From: Nocardia stercoris
GTDB lineage: Bacteria > Actinomycetota > Actinomycetes > Mycobacteriales > Mycobacteriaceae
Direction of reading: 5' to 3'
Length of the DNA: 64,000 nucleotides
NCBI RefSeq assembly: GCF_003696265.1
Contig: NZ_RFFH01000003.1
Coordinates: 310,001-374,000 of the forward strand
Part shown: in pieces, positions 1-9,025 of the stretch
Layout: each line of letters opens with the position of its first letter
How positions within the stretch are numbered: the first letter of the stretch is position 1
The notes under the pieces: generated by a model
Database searches by the model: none
Seen by the model: the letters and a program-made list of their open reading frames with translations, nothing else
Told to the model about the DNA's origin: nothing
Position numbers and translations under genes: made by a program

Positions 1-300
1 GCGGGATCCGATCTGACGTTGCAGACCGCGGACGCGGTCGTCGTGCGCGACGACCTGACGACCGTTCCCGCGGTGATCAATCTGTCCCGGCGCGCCCGCC
101 GGGTGATGATCGCCAATCTCGCCGTCGCCGCGACATTTATCGGCGTCCTCGTGATCTGGGATCTGGCCGGGACGCTGCCGCTTCCCCTGGGCGTGGCCGG
201 GCACGAGGGTTCCACCGTGATCGTCGGCCTCAACGGGCTGCGTTTGCTACGCGCGGCGGCCTGGCGGCGGGCGGCCGTAATGCCGTCGGCCGGAACCTAG
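1..300 (+). CDS. Heavy-metal P-type ATPase, C-terminal fragment (5' truncated by window edge)
   Basis: The reading frame is open from base 1 and ends at TAG 298-300, so only about the last 99 residues of a cation-transporting P-type ATPase are present. The visible part starts just after the P domain, with the family hinge TADAVVVRDDLTTVP. It then carries the final two membrane helices and the conserved GHEGSTVIVGLNGLRLL tail of P1B (heavy-metal) ATPases. The metal-binding CPx motif, phosphorylation Asp and ATP-binding loop lie outside the window, so the substrate metal cannot be told. Family assignment is firm. Confidence 0.88.
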   Translation, partial: AGSDLTLQTADAVVVRDDLTTVPAVINLSRRARRVMIANLAVAATFIGVLVIWDLAGTLPLPLGVAGHEGSTVIVGLNGLRLLRAAAWRRAAVMPSAGT

Positions 301-544
301 TGCGCCGAGCGCGCCAGCTGCGCTTCGAATGCTTCATCGAAACCTGACATGACAGACAGGCTATCGACGGCGTGTCTGCTCAGAGCTGTTTCGGCACAAC
401 ATAGTTCGAGCAGGTCCGGTTGGCCCGATTCCGCTCCTGACCTGGAACGGAACCCGGTCGGCCACCCCGATTGACCGGCTCCCGTTCCCGCGGATAGCGT
501 CACGTTCGATAGCAGCAGCGATGGTCGGAGCAGGGGGTACCTCG

Positions 545-1258
545 GTGCAAGCCGCGGAGCAGGTGCGGGCACTACTTTTCGACGTCCAGGGAACCGCGAC
601 GGACTTCCACACCACCGTCAGCGGCACGGCCGCCCGGGTAGCCGGTGACCGGTTCCCCGACGTCGACTGGGCGGCGTTCGTGAACGATTGGCGCGCCGTC
701 TATTTCCGGGAAACATCGCGTCCGCGTTCGGCATCCGACCCCTGGATCTCCGTGGCCGGCACCTACCGCGCGAAGCTCGCCGAACTGCTCGACGAGCGCG
801 GCATCGCCCTCACCGACCCCGAACGCGACGAGATCGCCGGCGCCTGGGCCCGCCTGCGGCCGTGGCCGGACACCGTCCCCGGGCTGACTCGGCTGCGCAG
901 CCGGTTCACCCTGGCCACGCTGTCCAACGCCGACGTCAACTCGGTGGTCGCCATCAGCCGGCTCGGGAATCTGCCCTGGCACGCGGTGTTCACCGCCGAG
1001 ATGGCCGGGGTGTTCAAGCCGGATCCGGCGGTCTACGCCATGGCCGCAACGTATCTCGGCCTGGTACCGGAACAGATCATGATGGTGGCCAGCCACAAGT
1101 ACGACATCCGGGCCGCGGGCGCGCTCGGGTTCCGGACCGCGTTCGTCGCCCGGCCGCTCGAATACGGTGCCGGTGGTACCGCCGACACCGAGTTCTCGGC
1201 CGAATTCGACCTCAACGTCAGCGATTTCGAGGATCTGGCCGCTCAGCTGGGCTGCTGA
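545..1258 (+). CDS. HAD-superfamily hydrolase, haloacid dehalogenase type II-like
   Basis: Cytosolic hydrolase of about 237 residues with all four HAD motifs. Motif I is FDVQGTATDF with the nucleophilic Asp, though the usual second Asp is replaced by Gln as in type II dehalogenases. Motif II is LATLSNAD, motif III has the Lys of KPDPAVY, and motif IV is VASHKYDIRAAGALGF. The Asp-His-Lys-Asp-rich motif IV region is typical of (S)-2-haloacid dehalogenases and related phosphatases. GTG 545 is preferred over ATG 521 because AGCAGGGGG lies a suitable distance upstream of it. It ends 12 bp from the convergent thioesterase gene. The substrate is unknown. Confidence 0.85.
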   Translation: MQAAEQVRALLFDVQGTATDFHTTVSGTAARVAGDRFPDVDWAAFVNDWRAVYFRETSRPRSASDPWISVAGTYRAKLAELLDERGIALTDPERDEIAGAWARLRPWPDTVPGLTRLRSRFTLATLSNADVNSVVAISRLGNLPWHAVFTAEMAGVFKPDPAVYAMAATYLGLVPEQIMMVASHKYDIRAAGALGFRTAFVARPLEYGAGGTADTEFSAEFDLNVSDFEDLAAQLGC

Positions 1259-1270
1259 CCCGGATACCGC

Positions 1271-1750
1271 TCACCGGCCGGCGCGAAGGTCCGCCTCCTG
1301 CCGCAGCCGGCGGACGTACAGCTCCTGAGTGGCGCGGGCGACCACGGTGCCGCCGGCATCGACAATCGTGGCGTGGTGGGTGGTGATCGACTTGCCGCCG
1401 TCGCGCGTGGACTGCCGGATCTCCGCCGCCAGCGCGGCGTCGAATTCCATGGTGGCGGTGACGATTCCGCGCCCCGGCGCCAGGAACTCGATGCCGGATT
1501 TCGCGCTCCACACCCGGTAGTCCGGACCCAGCTGGCCGAGTGCCATCATCCCGAAGAAGGGGTCGGTCATCGCGTACAACGTCCCGCCGAAGGCGGTGCC
1601 GTTCATATTGCGGTTCCAGGGGCGGACGCGATGCGCCACCCGGATCGAGGTCCAGTCCGCCGCCACATGTTCGACGCGCACGCCCGCGAAGAACAGCGGC
1701 GGCCACAGGCTCATGAAACGCCGAAATGTGTGTGGTGAGGGTATCCGCAC
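1271..1750 (-). CDS. DUF4442 hotdog-fold thioesterase-like protein
   Basis: Protein of 159 residues with the DUF4442 (hotdog, PaaI/YiiD-like) layout: N-terminal helix, NRNMNGTAFGGTLYAMTDP around the central hotdog helix, then a beta-rich half ending VVARATQELYVRR. These proteins are predicted acyl-CoA thioesterases, but the catalytic residue is not defined in this family and no substrate can be read from context. The start is GTG with a G-rich stretch upstream. An internal ATG at MSLWPP is a possible later start. It converges with the HAD gene. Confidence 0.8.
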   Translation of the reverse strand: MRIPSPHTFRRFMSLWPPLFFAGVRVEHVAADWTSIRVAHRVRPWNRNMNGTAFGGTLYAMTDPFFGMMALGQLGPDYRVWSAKSGIEFLAPGRGIVTATMEFDAALAAEIRQSTRDGGKSITTHHATIVDAGGTVVARATQELYVRRLRQEADLRAGR

Positions 1751-1961
1751 CCCTGTCCCCCAATTCTGGTCGGCCCGAACCCGTTCGGTCGAGCACGTCC
1801 ATCATGCCCGGCGGCGTTCCCCGAATGTGTACCGACCGAGCGGTAGATTGTCTGTTTGCCGGGTAGTGGTGGACAACGCCGCGAAGGCCTCCACCACGAC
1901 CGACGAGATTCCGAACAGATACATCCCAGGATTCACCGGATCGATCGGACAGGAGTACTGG

Positions 1962-2294
1962 ATGCGTTCGACCACATCACTTGCGGCCCTTGCGATCCTG
2001 GCACCGGCCGCGGCGGCCACCGTGATCTCCGCCGCTCCGGCCGCCGCCGCCCCGCCGACGGCACCGGTCGTGTGCACCGTGACCCGCAGCGTCGACGACT
2101 ACGCGCCCGCCGTCCTCGACGACATGCTTTCCCTGCTGCGGCTCTCGGGACAGACGGTGCCGCACGGGGAAGTCGGGCTCACGTGTGCCGCCGCGACCGA
2201 GCGGTCACCCGCGAACCTGTGCGCGATCGCTTTCACGCCCGGCGGCACGATCGCGATCGGACCGGCACCGCGAGCCGACGGCAGCTGCTTGTGA
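1962..2294 (+). CDS. Small secreted protein of unknown function
   Basis: Starts at ATG 1962 behind ACAGGAG, giving 110 residues. The N-terminus (MRSTTSLAALAILAPAAAA, then an Ala-rich run ending AAAAPP) is a clear Sec signal peptide, so the mature protein is about 80 residues. Two or three cysteines (CTVTRS, LTCAAAT, NLCAIAF, GSCL) suggest disulfides outside the membrane. The sequence does not match a family I recognise. A longer upstream reading in the same frame lacks a ribosome site and is ignored. Confidence 0.7.
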   Translation: MRSTTSLAALAILAPAAAATVISAAPAAAAPPTAPVVCTVTRSVDDYAPAVLDDMLSLLRLSGQTVPHGEVGLTCAAATERSPANLCAIAFTPGGTIAIGPAPRADGSCL

Positions 2295-2315
2295 GCTGAC
2301 CGGCGAGCTCGGGTC

Positions 2316-2357
2316 GTGCCCGGAGCGGGCGGAGTCGCGCCGCACCGATCCGGGCAC
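2316..2357. terminator. Hairpin between convergent genes
   Basis: GTGCCCGGA at 2316-2324 pairs perfectly with TCCGGGCAC at 2349-2357, with a 24-base loop. It lies between the end of the secreted protein gene (2294) and the end of the leftward MFS gene (2366), the right place for a bidirectional terminator. There is no U-tract. Confidence 0.45.
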
Positions 2358-2365
2358 CTCCGCCC

Positions 2366-3754
2366 TCACTCCACGGCGACCGGAACCGCTGCTGCCGGAA
2401 CGAATTCCGCCGCACGCCGATCGGATACCCGGCTGCCGGCCACCGCACCGGCCGCGGCGATCGCCGCGGTGACCAGCATGGCCGCCCGGAACGCCCCGGC
2501 GACCTCCGAATACCCGCCGTTCGCGGTGAACACGGCCGCCACTCCGGCGACGCCGAGCGCACCGCCGAGCTGCCGCATGGTGTTGTACACGCCGGAGGCC
2601 ACACCGATCGACTCAGGTGCCACCGCGCCGAGCACCGCGTTCTGCACTGCGGGCATCGCACACGAGATCCCGATCCCGGCCACCATCATCGCCGGAACCA
2701 GCGGCGCGTAGCCGTGTCCGGTGGCTGCCGCGATCCAGGCCGTACCGGCGGCCTGCCCGAGCAGCCCGGCGACGATCAGCGGCCGGTTGCCGATCCGATC
2801 GGCCAGCTTGCCCGCGATCGGTGCGACCACGAAAAGCGTTGCGGTCCAGGGAAGCAGGCCGAGACCGGAGCGGAGTGCACTCTGATGCAGGCCGACCTGC
2901 AGATACTGGGCGAAGAAGAACGCGGTGCCGAAGAGGCCGGCGGTCATGAGCAGACCGGCCACATTCGCGGACCGGAAGGTCCGGTCGGCGAACAGGGGCA
3001 GCGGCACCATCGGCGCCCGGGTGCGACCCTCGAAGACCGCGAACGCCGCCAGCAACACCACACCGCCGACCAGCGATCCGATGACGGCGCCGTCGGTCCA
3101 GCCGGCGGTGTTGCCGCGGGCCAGCCCCCACACCAGTCCGAGCACCCCGAGGCCGGACAGCACCACGCCGCCGACATCGATCGGCCGGGCCGGGCCCACA
3201 CTCTCGGTGACACGACCGAGCACCAGCGGAACGGCGAGCACGCCGATCGGCACGTTCAGCCAGAAGATCCACTGCCAGTCCAGGCCCTGCACGACCAGAC
3301 CGCCGAGTACCGGGCCGCCGAGGATCGCCAGGCCGGTGATGCCGGCGAAGATACCCATCGCCTTACCGCGTTCCCGTGGCCCGAACGCACTGCCGACCAG
3401 TGCGAACGCGGCAGGCATGGTCATCGCCGCGCCGGCGCCCTGCACCGCCCGGGCGGCGATCAGCAGGCCGACCCCGGGGGCCAGCGCACAGGCGGCGGAG
3501 GCGGCGGCGAATACGCCCAGGCCGACGGCGAGCATGCGCCGCCGGCCGACGCGGTCGCCGATCGCGCTGGCCGTGAGCAGCAGGACCGCGAAGGCCAGTG
3601 TGTAGGCGTTGATCGTCCATTCCAGGTCGGCGACGCCGGCGCCGAGACTGTGACGGATCGCGGTGAGCGCGGTGACGACGACGAGCGCGTCCAGGCCCAC
3701 CATGAGCGACGCTGTCGAGGCCAGCGCCAGCGTCCAGCGCTGTGTGGTGGTCAT
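2366..3754 (-). CDS. MFS drug exporter, DHA2 (14-helix) family
   Basis: Integral inner-membrane protein of 462 residues, the usual length for EmrB/QacA proton-coupled exporters. The N-terminal helix carries the family Asp (VGLDALVVVTALTAI). The antiporter motif A appears as GDRVGRRRML and motif C as GGPVLGGL at the end of helix 5. ATG 3754 has GGTTGAAC upstream, a modest ribosome site. No regulator is adjacent, and the divergent neighbour starts 160 bp away. The substrate is not predictable. Confidence 0.88.
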   Translation of the reverse strand: MTTTQRWTLALASTASLMVGLDALVVVTALTAIRHSLGAGVADLEWTINAYTLAFAVLLLTASAIGDRVGRRRMLAVGLGVFAAASAACALAPGVGLLIAARAVQGAGAAMTMPAAFALVGSAFGPRERGKAMGIFAGITGLAILGGPVLGGLVVQGLDWQWIFWLNVPIGVLAVPLVLGRVTESVGPARPIDVGGVVLSGLGVLGLVWGLARGNTAGWTDGAVIGSLVGGVVLLAAFAVFEGRTRAPMVPLPLFADRTFRSANVAGLLMTAGLFGTAFFFAQYLQVGLHQSALRSGLGLLPWTATLFVVAPIAGKLADRIGNRPLIVAGLLGQAAGTAWIAAATGHGYAPLVPAMMVAGIGISCAMPAVQNAVLGAVAPESIGVASGVYNTMRQLGGALGVAGVAAVFTANGGYSEVAGAFRAAMLVTAAIAAAGAVAGSRVSDRRAAEFVPAAAVPVAVE

Positions 3755-3915
3755 GTCGGTTCAACCTTCCGGTCGAGTCGGGATATGTCACCGGTACGTA
3801 CTCGGCACGGAACGGAAATTCGTCGCGGCGCCGGAAATTTCTTCGCGAAGCCGCCGCCCGATCGCACACAGACCGACACAAGACCGCCCGGCCCGGATCG
3901 TGGAACCATCCGAGC

Positions 3916-4362
3916 ATGACTTCTCCCGGCACGTTCGAATACGTCGGCCCGCAGTGGCTCGAGGCGGTCGCGGCGATCGTCGCCGACCTGCTCGGCGACG
4001 ATCCCGGACCCCTCGACTACTGCGTGTGCGAAGACCTCACGAGCCCGCCGCCCGGCCGCGCCAACACCCCCGCCGGCACCCTGAGCTGGTCCATCCACTT
4101 CCACACCGACGGCACCGTGGTCGGCGCCGGCTCCCCCGCGACCGCTGATCTCCGGATCGTCGCCGACTACGCCGTACATCACGCACTGTCCCGCCAGATC
4201 TGGGCCGGCGACCCCGAGATCATGGCCGCCGCCCAACAACGCCGCCGATCAGCAACTGCCGCAGGCGAACTCCGGATCGAGGGCGATATGAGTGCCGCCC
4301 CCGACCCGATCCGGCGCCTGATCGCGCAGCTACACGACCCGGTCGCGGAGATCACCGCGTGA
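3916..4362 (+). CDS. Conserved hypothetical protein, possibly SCP2-like
   Basis: ATG 3916 gives 148 residues with no signal peptide or membrane segment. The middle part (TLSWSIHFHTDGTVVGAG, then ADLRIVADYAVHHAL) and the C-terminal LRIEGDMSAAP resemble the beta-sheet plus final helix of SCP2-type sterol-carrier folds, where a GDxxAA helix is common. The resemblance is weak, and this reading is an inference. The start is chosen because the in-frame extension upstream overlaps the MFS promoter region and codes Arg-rich, non-protein-like sequence. Confidence 0.6.
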   Translation: MTSPGTFEYVGPQWLEAVAAIVADLLGDDPGPLDYCVCEDLTSPPPGRANTPAGTLSWSIHFHTDGTVVGAGSPATADLRIVADYAVHHALSRQIWAGDPEIMAAAQQRRRSATAAGELRIEGDMSAAPDPIRRLIAQLHDPVAEITA

Positions 4363-4612
4363 CCGGAAACCTCGGCGTCACCACCTGATCGCTGCGGTCA
4401 GGGTCGCCCTATCTTCATGTGCCATATGGTAATTCGCGCAGGTGACGGGTTCGGTCCGTTGGGTTCGGTGCGCGGTTCGTACCGGTGACGGGACGCGATC
4501 CGTGGAATCGGCACCTCCGGTGCGAGGGCGTTCACCGGCCGAATCTGTCGGTGGGTGGTGGCATGCTGGACGTGATCCGGAATGCACGGTCGGTCCTGAC
4601 GGGAGGTCTGGG

Positions 4613-5563
4613 ATGACGGTTGCCGATGACATCGCGGTGGCTGCGGATTCGCATCGGCACGAGCTGCTGGCGTACTGCTATCGCATGACCGGCTCGCTCC
4701 ACGATGCCGAGGATCTGGTGCAGGAGACGACGGTGCGGGCCTGGCGGGCCGCCGCCAGCTACGATCCGCACCGCGCCTCGGTCCGCACCTGGCTGTACCG
4801 GATCGCCACCAATCTCTGTCTGACCGCGCTGCAGCATGCCGAGCGGCGGGTGCTGCCCACCGACATGTCGGAGCCGACGGGGATCTGGCAGGTCGGAGTG
4901 CATCCGCGGCGGCCCGAAATCCCTTGGCTGCAACCGTTTCCCGACAGTGAGCCCGGCGACCCGGCCGGTACGGTCGCGGCCCGAGACACCATCCGCCTGG
5001 CGTTCGTCTCGGCGCTACAGCATCTTTCGCCCAATCAGCGGGCGGTCCTGGTCCTGCGCGACGTCCTGATGTTCCGGGCGGCCGAGACCGCGGAATTGCT
5101 CGAACTCACTCCGGCGGCGGTGAACAGCGCGCTGCTGCGGGCCCGCGCCCGCCTCGCCGAAATCGGCCCCGCCGCAGCGGATTCGGAGCTCAGCGACACC
5201 GAGCAGCGCCACTTCCTCGACCGCTACGTCAAGGCGTTCGAAGCCCTCGACGTCGAAACCTTGAAGTCCGTGCTGCGTGACGACGTCGTCATGCAGATGC
5301 CGCCCTTCGCCGCCTGGTTCGAGGGCGTGGACGCGGTGTCGGCCTTCCTCGCGGAGGTGTTCGGCGCCAGCGCCGAATTCCGGCTCCTGTCGACCCGGGC
5401 CAACGGGCAACCGGCGTTCGGCGCCTACCGCCCCGAATCCACGGGATCGTGCGCGGTCAACCTGCACATCCCGACCCTCACCGCCGACGGCATCTCCCGC
5501 ATCGACATCTTCCACGCCCCGGAACTGTTCCCGGCCTTCGGTTTACCGGTGCGATTGCCGTAG
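4613..5563 (+). CDS. ECF sigma factor with C-terminal SnoaL-like domain (SigG/SigX5 type)
   Basis: RNA polymerase sigma factor of 316 residues. Region 2 spans about residues 15-80 (HELLAYCYRMTGSLHDAEDL, then RTWLYRIATNLCL). Region 4 spans about 125-180 (LSPNQRAVLVLRDVL, then AAVNSALLRARARL). A C-terminal NTF2/SnoaL domain of about 120 residues follows, which in this class replaces a separate anti-sigma factor as a regulatory or ligand-sensing part. The architecture matches the TIGR02960/M. tuberculosis SigG group. ATG 4613 sits behind GGGAGG. No anti-sigma gene is adjacent. Confidence 0.88.
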   Translation: MTVADDIAVAADSHRHELLAYCYRMTGSLHDAEDLVQETTVRAWRAAASYDPHRASVRTWLYRIATNLCLTALQHAERRVLPTDMSEPTGIWQVGVHPRRPEIPWLQPFPDSEPGDPAGTVAARDTIRLAFVSALQHLSPNQRAVLVLRDVLMFRAAETAELLELTPAAVNSALLRARARLAEIGPAAADSELSDTEQRHFLDRYVKAFEALDVETLKSVLRDDVVMQMPPFAAWFEGVDAVSAFLAEVFGASAEFRLLSTRANGQPAFGAYRPESTGSCAVNLHIPTLTADGISRIDIFHAPELFPAFGLPVRLP

Positions 5564-5691
5564 TACCCCGGCGTCCGGTGCGGCTGCGTGCCCCGGCGCT
5601 TCCTTCGACACCCTGATCACCAGCCGCTCGAGCGCGGGAACTCGGTATTCGCGCCCTGGACGCGGCACGACCGCAGGCTGCCGACGGCTCG

Positions 5692-5718
5692 GCCCCGCAG
5701 GGATGATCGCTGCGGGGC
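5692..5718 (+). terminator. Hairpin after the sigma factor gene
   Basis: GCCCCGCAG (5692-5700) pairs perfectly with CTGCGGGGC (5710-5718) around a 9-base loop and is followed by TTCTAGTT. It fits a terminator for the rightward sigma gene and lies just outside the end of the leftward hemerythrin gene. Confidence 0.6.
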
Positions 5719-5752
5719 TTCTAGTTCGCCGTGCATGTGACGGATGCGGGCC

Positions 5753-6394
5753 TCAGGCGGCGCGGACGCGGCGGGTGTGGCGGGCGTAGCGCGGGCGCCC
5801 GACGAGGTGCCAGATCCCCCGGACCGGGGCGGGCAGGCCGGACAGCAGCTGGGCGCGCTCGGCCGGGGTCGCGTCCTCGAGAACCACACCGAACAGGGTG
5901 AGCAGCGTAAGTTTCGGTGTGTTGGCCACCAGGTGTTCGCCCAGCGAAGCCCATTCCGCTTCCGTGATGTGCTCGGCGGCCAGCGGCAGCAGCGTGGCCT
6001 CCTCGTCGTCGAGATGTTCGGTCAGGACGGCCCGATGGTCGATGAGCGCGGCGACGAGCGTGTCGCGTTCGTCGGCTCCCGCGTTCGCTTCCCAGGCGGG
6101 AACCGCGGCATCGAGCCTGGTCAAGGTGGCGTGGACGTGCTCGTGCTGGGCTTCCATGCGCAGGATGACCTCGGTCCCGAGGTCGACGCGGGCCAGCAGC
6201 GGCGGCCACAGCAGTTCGTCCTCGCCTTCGTGGTGGTGCTTCAGTCCCAGCCGGTAGATGCGGTAGTGGTCGGCGATCACCCGGGCGCGGGCGGTGTCGC
6301 CGGGCGCGACCGCGGCGACCAGCTCGATCAGCAGCCGTGACTCGCGGCGCAGCCCGCGGTGGACGACTTCCATTTTCTTGGTGTCGACGCTCAT
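5753..6394 (-). CDS. Hemerythrin-domain protein
   Basis: Cytosolic four-helix-bundle protein of 213 residues with the His/Glu set that binds a di-iron centre: YRLGLKHHHEGEDELLWP near residue 50, MEAQHEHVH near 80, and HLDDEEATLLP near 130. Such proteins bind O2 or NO or act in iron and redox sensing. A C-terminal extension (about residues 150-213, ending Arg-rich) is typical of actinobacterial members. It diverges from a TetR gene across 180 bp carrying two inverted repeats, so it may be a target of that regulator. Confidence 0.87.
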   Translation of the reverse strand: MSVDTKKMEVVHRGLRRESRLLIELVAAVAPGDTARARVIADHYRIYRLGLKHHHEGEDELLWPPLLARVDLGTEVILRMEAQHEHVHATLTRLDAAVPAWEANAGADERDTLVAALIDHRAVLTEHLDDEEATLLPLAAEHITEAEWASLGEHLVANTPKLTLLTLFGVVLEDATPAERAQLLSGLPAPVRGIWHLVGRPRYARHTRRVRAA

Positions 6395-6480
6395 CTGTTG
6401 CTTCCCTTCGGGTTTCGTTTGGTCGATGCATCGAGACTGCGCCGGGCCCTTTGGAGCGCACTTGGAGGTGGCTTGGAGCG

Positions 6481-6501
6481 ATATGGGCTAAGTTCCCATA
6501 T
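6481..6501. promoter_or_regulatory. Perfect inverted repeat in the hemerythrin/TetR divergent promoter
   Basis: ATATGGG (6481-6487) and CCCATAT (6495-6501) are perfect 7-bp arms around a 7-base spacer, midway between the two divergent start codons. Size and symmetry fit a TetR-family operator. This is an inference from position. Confidence 0.5.
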
Positions 6502-6534
6502 TGACAGTCACTCCCACATAGGCACAGACTGTCA
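6502..6534. promoter_or_regulatory. Second inverted repeat overlapping a TTGACA box
   Basis: TGACAGTC (6502-6509) and GACTGTCA (6527-6534) form perfect 8-bp arms with a 17-base spacer, directly abutting the previous repeat. A consensus -35 hexamer TTGACA (6501-6506) overlaps the left arm and points toward the TetR gene. The long spacer suits two bound dimers or a looped complex. Confidence 0.45.
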
Positions 6535-6574
6535 TTACGGGGCACACTCTCGCTCCGAGATCCGGAGGATGCAC

Positions 6575-7162
6575 ATGTCACTACGGGAGCGCCAGCGACG
6601 CCAGGTGCGCGCCGATATCGAGCGCGCGGCGTACACCCTGTTCGCGCAGGCCGGGTTCGCGGAGGTGACCACCGAGCAGATCGCGGCCGCCGCCGGGGTC
6701 TCCACCAGCACCTTCTTCCGGCATGTGCGCAGCAAGGAAGATCTGCTGCTGGAACCGGTCCGCGAAGGTGGCGCGGGGATCGCCGCCCTGCTGGAGTCCC
6801 GCCCGGCCGCGGAGCCGGCCGATGTGGCGCTGGCACAAGCGATCCTGGCCCGCTCGACCGCCACCCCGGTCGAGGAGCTGGAGCGGTGGCGAGCCGCGTT
6901 CGCCACCGCACCACACCTGCTGGACCGGGTCGCGCTGATTCCGGCCGATCACCGGGCGCGGCTGATCGAACTCGTCGCCCGGCGTATGGGACGTGACCCC
7001 CAAACCGACAGCACCCCAGGTCTTCTGGTGCACCTGATGCTCGCCGCCGCCGAGTTCGGCTACCTCCAGTGGCTGGGCCGCGGCCCCCGGTCGGCGTCGC
7101 TGCCGGTGTGTGTCGAGGGCGCCCTCGATGCAGTCGTCGACCAGCGCTGGCGCACAGCCTGA
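6575..7162 (+). CDS. TetR-family transcriptional regulator
   Basis: DNA-binding repressor of 195 residues. The N-terminal helix-turn-helix is at about residues 25-60 (FAEVTTEQIAAAAGVSTST, then FFRHVRSKEDLLL). The C-terminal part is an all-helical ligand domain of the kind seen in actinobacterial TetR proteins. The start is ATG 6575: GGAGG (6564-6568) directly abuts the earlier ATG 6569 but is 6 bases from 6575. It lies 46 bp upstream of the co-oriented flavoprotein gene, suggesting co-transcription, and faces two inverted repeats in its own promoter that probably mediate autoregulation. Confidence 0.88.
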   Translation: MSLRERQRRQVRADIERAAYTLFAQAGFAEVTTEQIAAAAGVSTSTFFRHVRSKEDLLLEPVREGGAGIAALLESRPAAEPADVALAQAILARSTATPVEELERWRAAFATAPHLLDRVALIPADHRARLIELVARRMGRDPQTDSTPGLLVHLMLAAAEFGYLQWLGRGPRSASLPVCVEGALDAVVDQRWRTA

Positions 7163-7208
7163 TTCATCGCACCCCAGCACATCGCTCGAACAGGAAGCTC
7201 GATCAGCT

Positions 7209-8885
7209 ATGCACGAGAACAGCACACTCCCGGAGACCGTGGACGTGGTCGTCGTCGGGTCCGGCGCGGCCGGTATGACCGCCGCCATCACGGCCGCCCA
7301 CCACGGACTCTCGGTCGTCATGATCGAAAAGGCCGCGCACTGGGGCGGTTCCACCGCACGGTCCGGCGGCGGAGTCTGGATCCCCGGCAACGCCGTCCTG
7401 CGCCGCGAGGCGCCCGCCGACGACCTCGAGGCCGCCCGCACCTACTTGCACGCGATCATCGGCGAAGCCGTCGACAAGGACCGCATCGACACCTACATCG
7501 ATCGCGGGGCGGAGGCCTTCGACTTCCTGGCCGCGCACTGCCCGTTGCGCATGCACTGGGTCCCTGGCTACAGCGACTACTACCCGGAGGCGCCGGGCGG
7601 GCGGGCACACGGACGTTCCGTCGAGCCCGCTCCCTTCGACGCCTCGGCCCTGGGTGCCGAATTGGCCCGGCTGGAACCGGACTTCACCAAAGCACCACGC
7701 AATTTCGTTGCCACCCAAGCCGATTTCCGCCAGATCCATCTCGGCCTGCGCAACCCCCGCGCGCCGTGGCGGGCGGTCCGAATCGGCGCCCGGGCGGTCA
7801 AGGCTCATCTCCTGCGCCGACATCTGCTCGCCCGCGGCCAGGCGCTGGCGGCGATGCTGCGCCTCGGCCTGGCCGACGCGGGCGTCCCGCTGCTGTTGAA
7901 CACCGAACTCGCCGAACTCCGGAAGACCGGTGATCGCGTCACGGGTGTCGTCGTACGCCGCGACGATGTCGAGCACACGATCACGGCCCGCCGGGGTGTC
8001 GTGCTGGCGTGCGGCGGGTTCGAGCACAACGACGCCATGCGTAAGCAGTACCAGCGCGCGCCGATCGGCACCGACTGGACGGTCGGCGCCGCCGCCAACA
8101 CCGGCGACGGGATCCGTGCCGCGCAAACCCTCGGCGCAGCAGTCGAATTCATGGACGACGCCTGGTGGGGACCGTCGGTTCCACTGCCCCGGCAGCCGTG
8201 GTTCTGTCTGGCCGAACGCAACCTGCCCGGCAGCATCATCGTCAACGACCGCGGCCGCCGGTTCATGAACGAGTCGCTGCCCTATGTCGATGCGGTGCAC
8301 CACATGTACGGGGGCCGACACGGGCAGGGCGACGGGCCGGGCACCAACATCCCGGCCTGGCTGATCTTCGATCAGCGCTACCGCAATCGCTATCTGTTCG
8401 CGGGTCTGCCCCCGCGGCAGCCGTTGCCGCAGCGCTGGTTCGACACCGGCGTGCTCAGCCGGGCCGCGACCGTCGCGGAGCTGGCTGGCAAGATCGGGCT
8501 GCCGGCCGACGAGCTCACCGCCACGATCGACCGGTTCAACACGTTCGCCCGGTCGGGCGTCGACGCCGACTTCGGGCGCGGCGATAGCGCCTACGACGCC
8601 TATTACGGCGACCCGCGGCAGCGACCCAATCCGAATCTCGGCGCGCTCGAGACGGGTCCGTTCTACGCGGCCCGCCTCGTACCCGGCGATCTGGGCACCA
8701 AGGGTGGGCTCCGGACCGACCTCACCGGACGGGTCCTGCGGGCGGACGATACCGCGATCGCGGGCCTGTACGCCGCGGGCAATACCGCCACACCGGTCAT
8801 GGGGCACACCTATGCCGGGCCGGGCGCCACCATCGGCCCGGCGATCGTGTTCGGCTATCTCGCCGCTCTGCACCTCGCCGGGTGA
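7209..8885 (+). CDS. FAD-dependent dehydrogenase of the 3-ketosteroid delta1-dehydrogenase family
   Basis: Flavoprotein of 558 residues that should desaturate a ketosteroid-like ring. The FAD-binding motif is VVVGSGAAGMTAAI at the N-terminus, followed by the KstD signature GGSTARSGGGVWIPGN. The C-terminal end reads GNTATPVMGHTYAGPGATIG. Its Tyr and the Gly four residues later match the catalytic Tyr487/Gly491 pair of Rhodococcus KstD1. These features favour a KstD-type enzyme over a general fumarate-reductase flavoprotein, but true substrates of KstD paralogues vary. ATG 7209 follows the TetR gene by 46 bp. Confidence 0.82.
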   Translation: MHENSTLPETVDVVVVGSGAAGMTAAITAAHHGLSVVMIEKAAHWGGSTARSGGGVWIPGNAVLRREAPADDLEAARTYLHAIIGEAVDKDRIDTYIDRGAEAFDFLAAHCPLRMHWVPGYSDYYPEAPGGRAHGRSVEPAPFDASALGAELARLEPDFTKAPRNFVATQADFRQIHLGLRNPRAPWRAVRIGARAVKAHLLRRHLLARGQALAAMLRLGLADAGVPLLLNTELAELRKTGDRVTGVVVRRDDVEHTITARRGVVLACGGFEHNDAMRKQYQRAPIGTDWTVGAAANTGDGIRAAQTLGAAVEFMDDAWWGPSVPLPRQPWFCLAERNLPGSIIVNDRGRRFMNESLPYVDAVHHMYGGRHGQGDGPGTNIPAWLIFDQRYRNRYLFAGLPPRQPLPQRWFDTGVLSRAATVAELAGKIGLPADELTATIDRFNTFARSGVDADFGRGDSAYDAYYGDPRQRPNPNLGALETGPFYAARLVPGDLGTKGGLRTDLTGRVLRADDTAIAGLYAAGNTATPVMGHTYAGPGATIGPAIVFGYLAALHLAG

Positions 8886-9025
8886 GCGGGCAGCGTATGA
8901 CGCGCCCCGGTCGGGTGCGCCCACCGGTTCGGTTGCGCGGCCACGGAGTCGGCCGTTAGCTGACGAAGTGCCACGCGCGGAGGTCCCGGAACTGGGCCGG
9001 CACGCGGCGGGCAGGGATCACCGAA

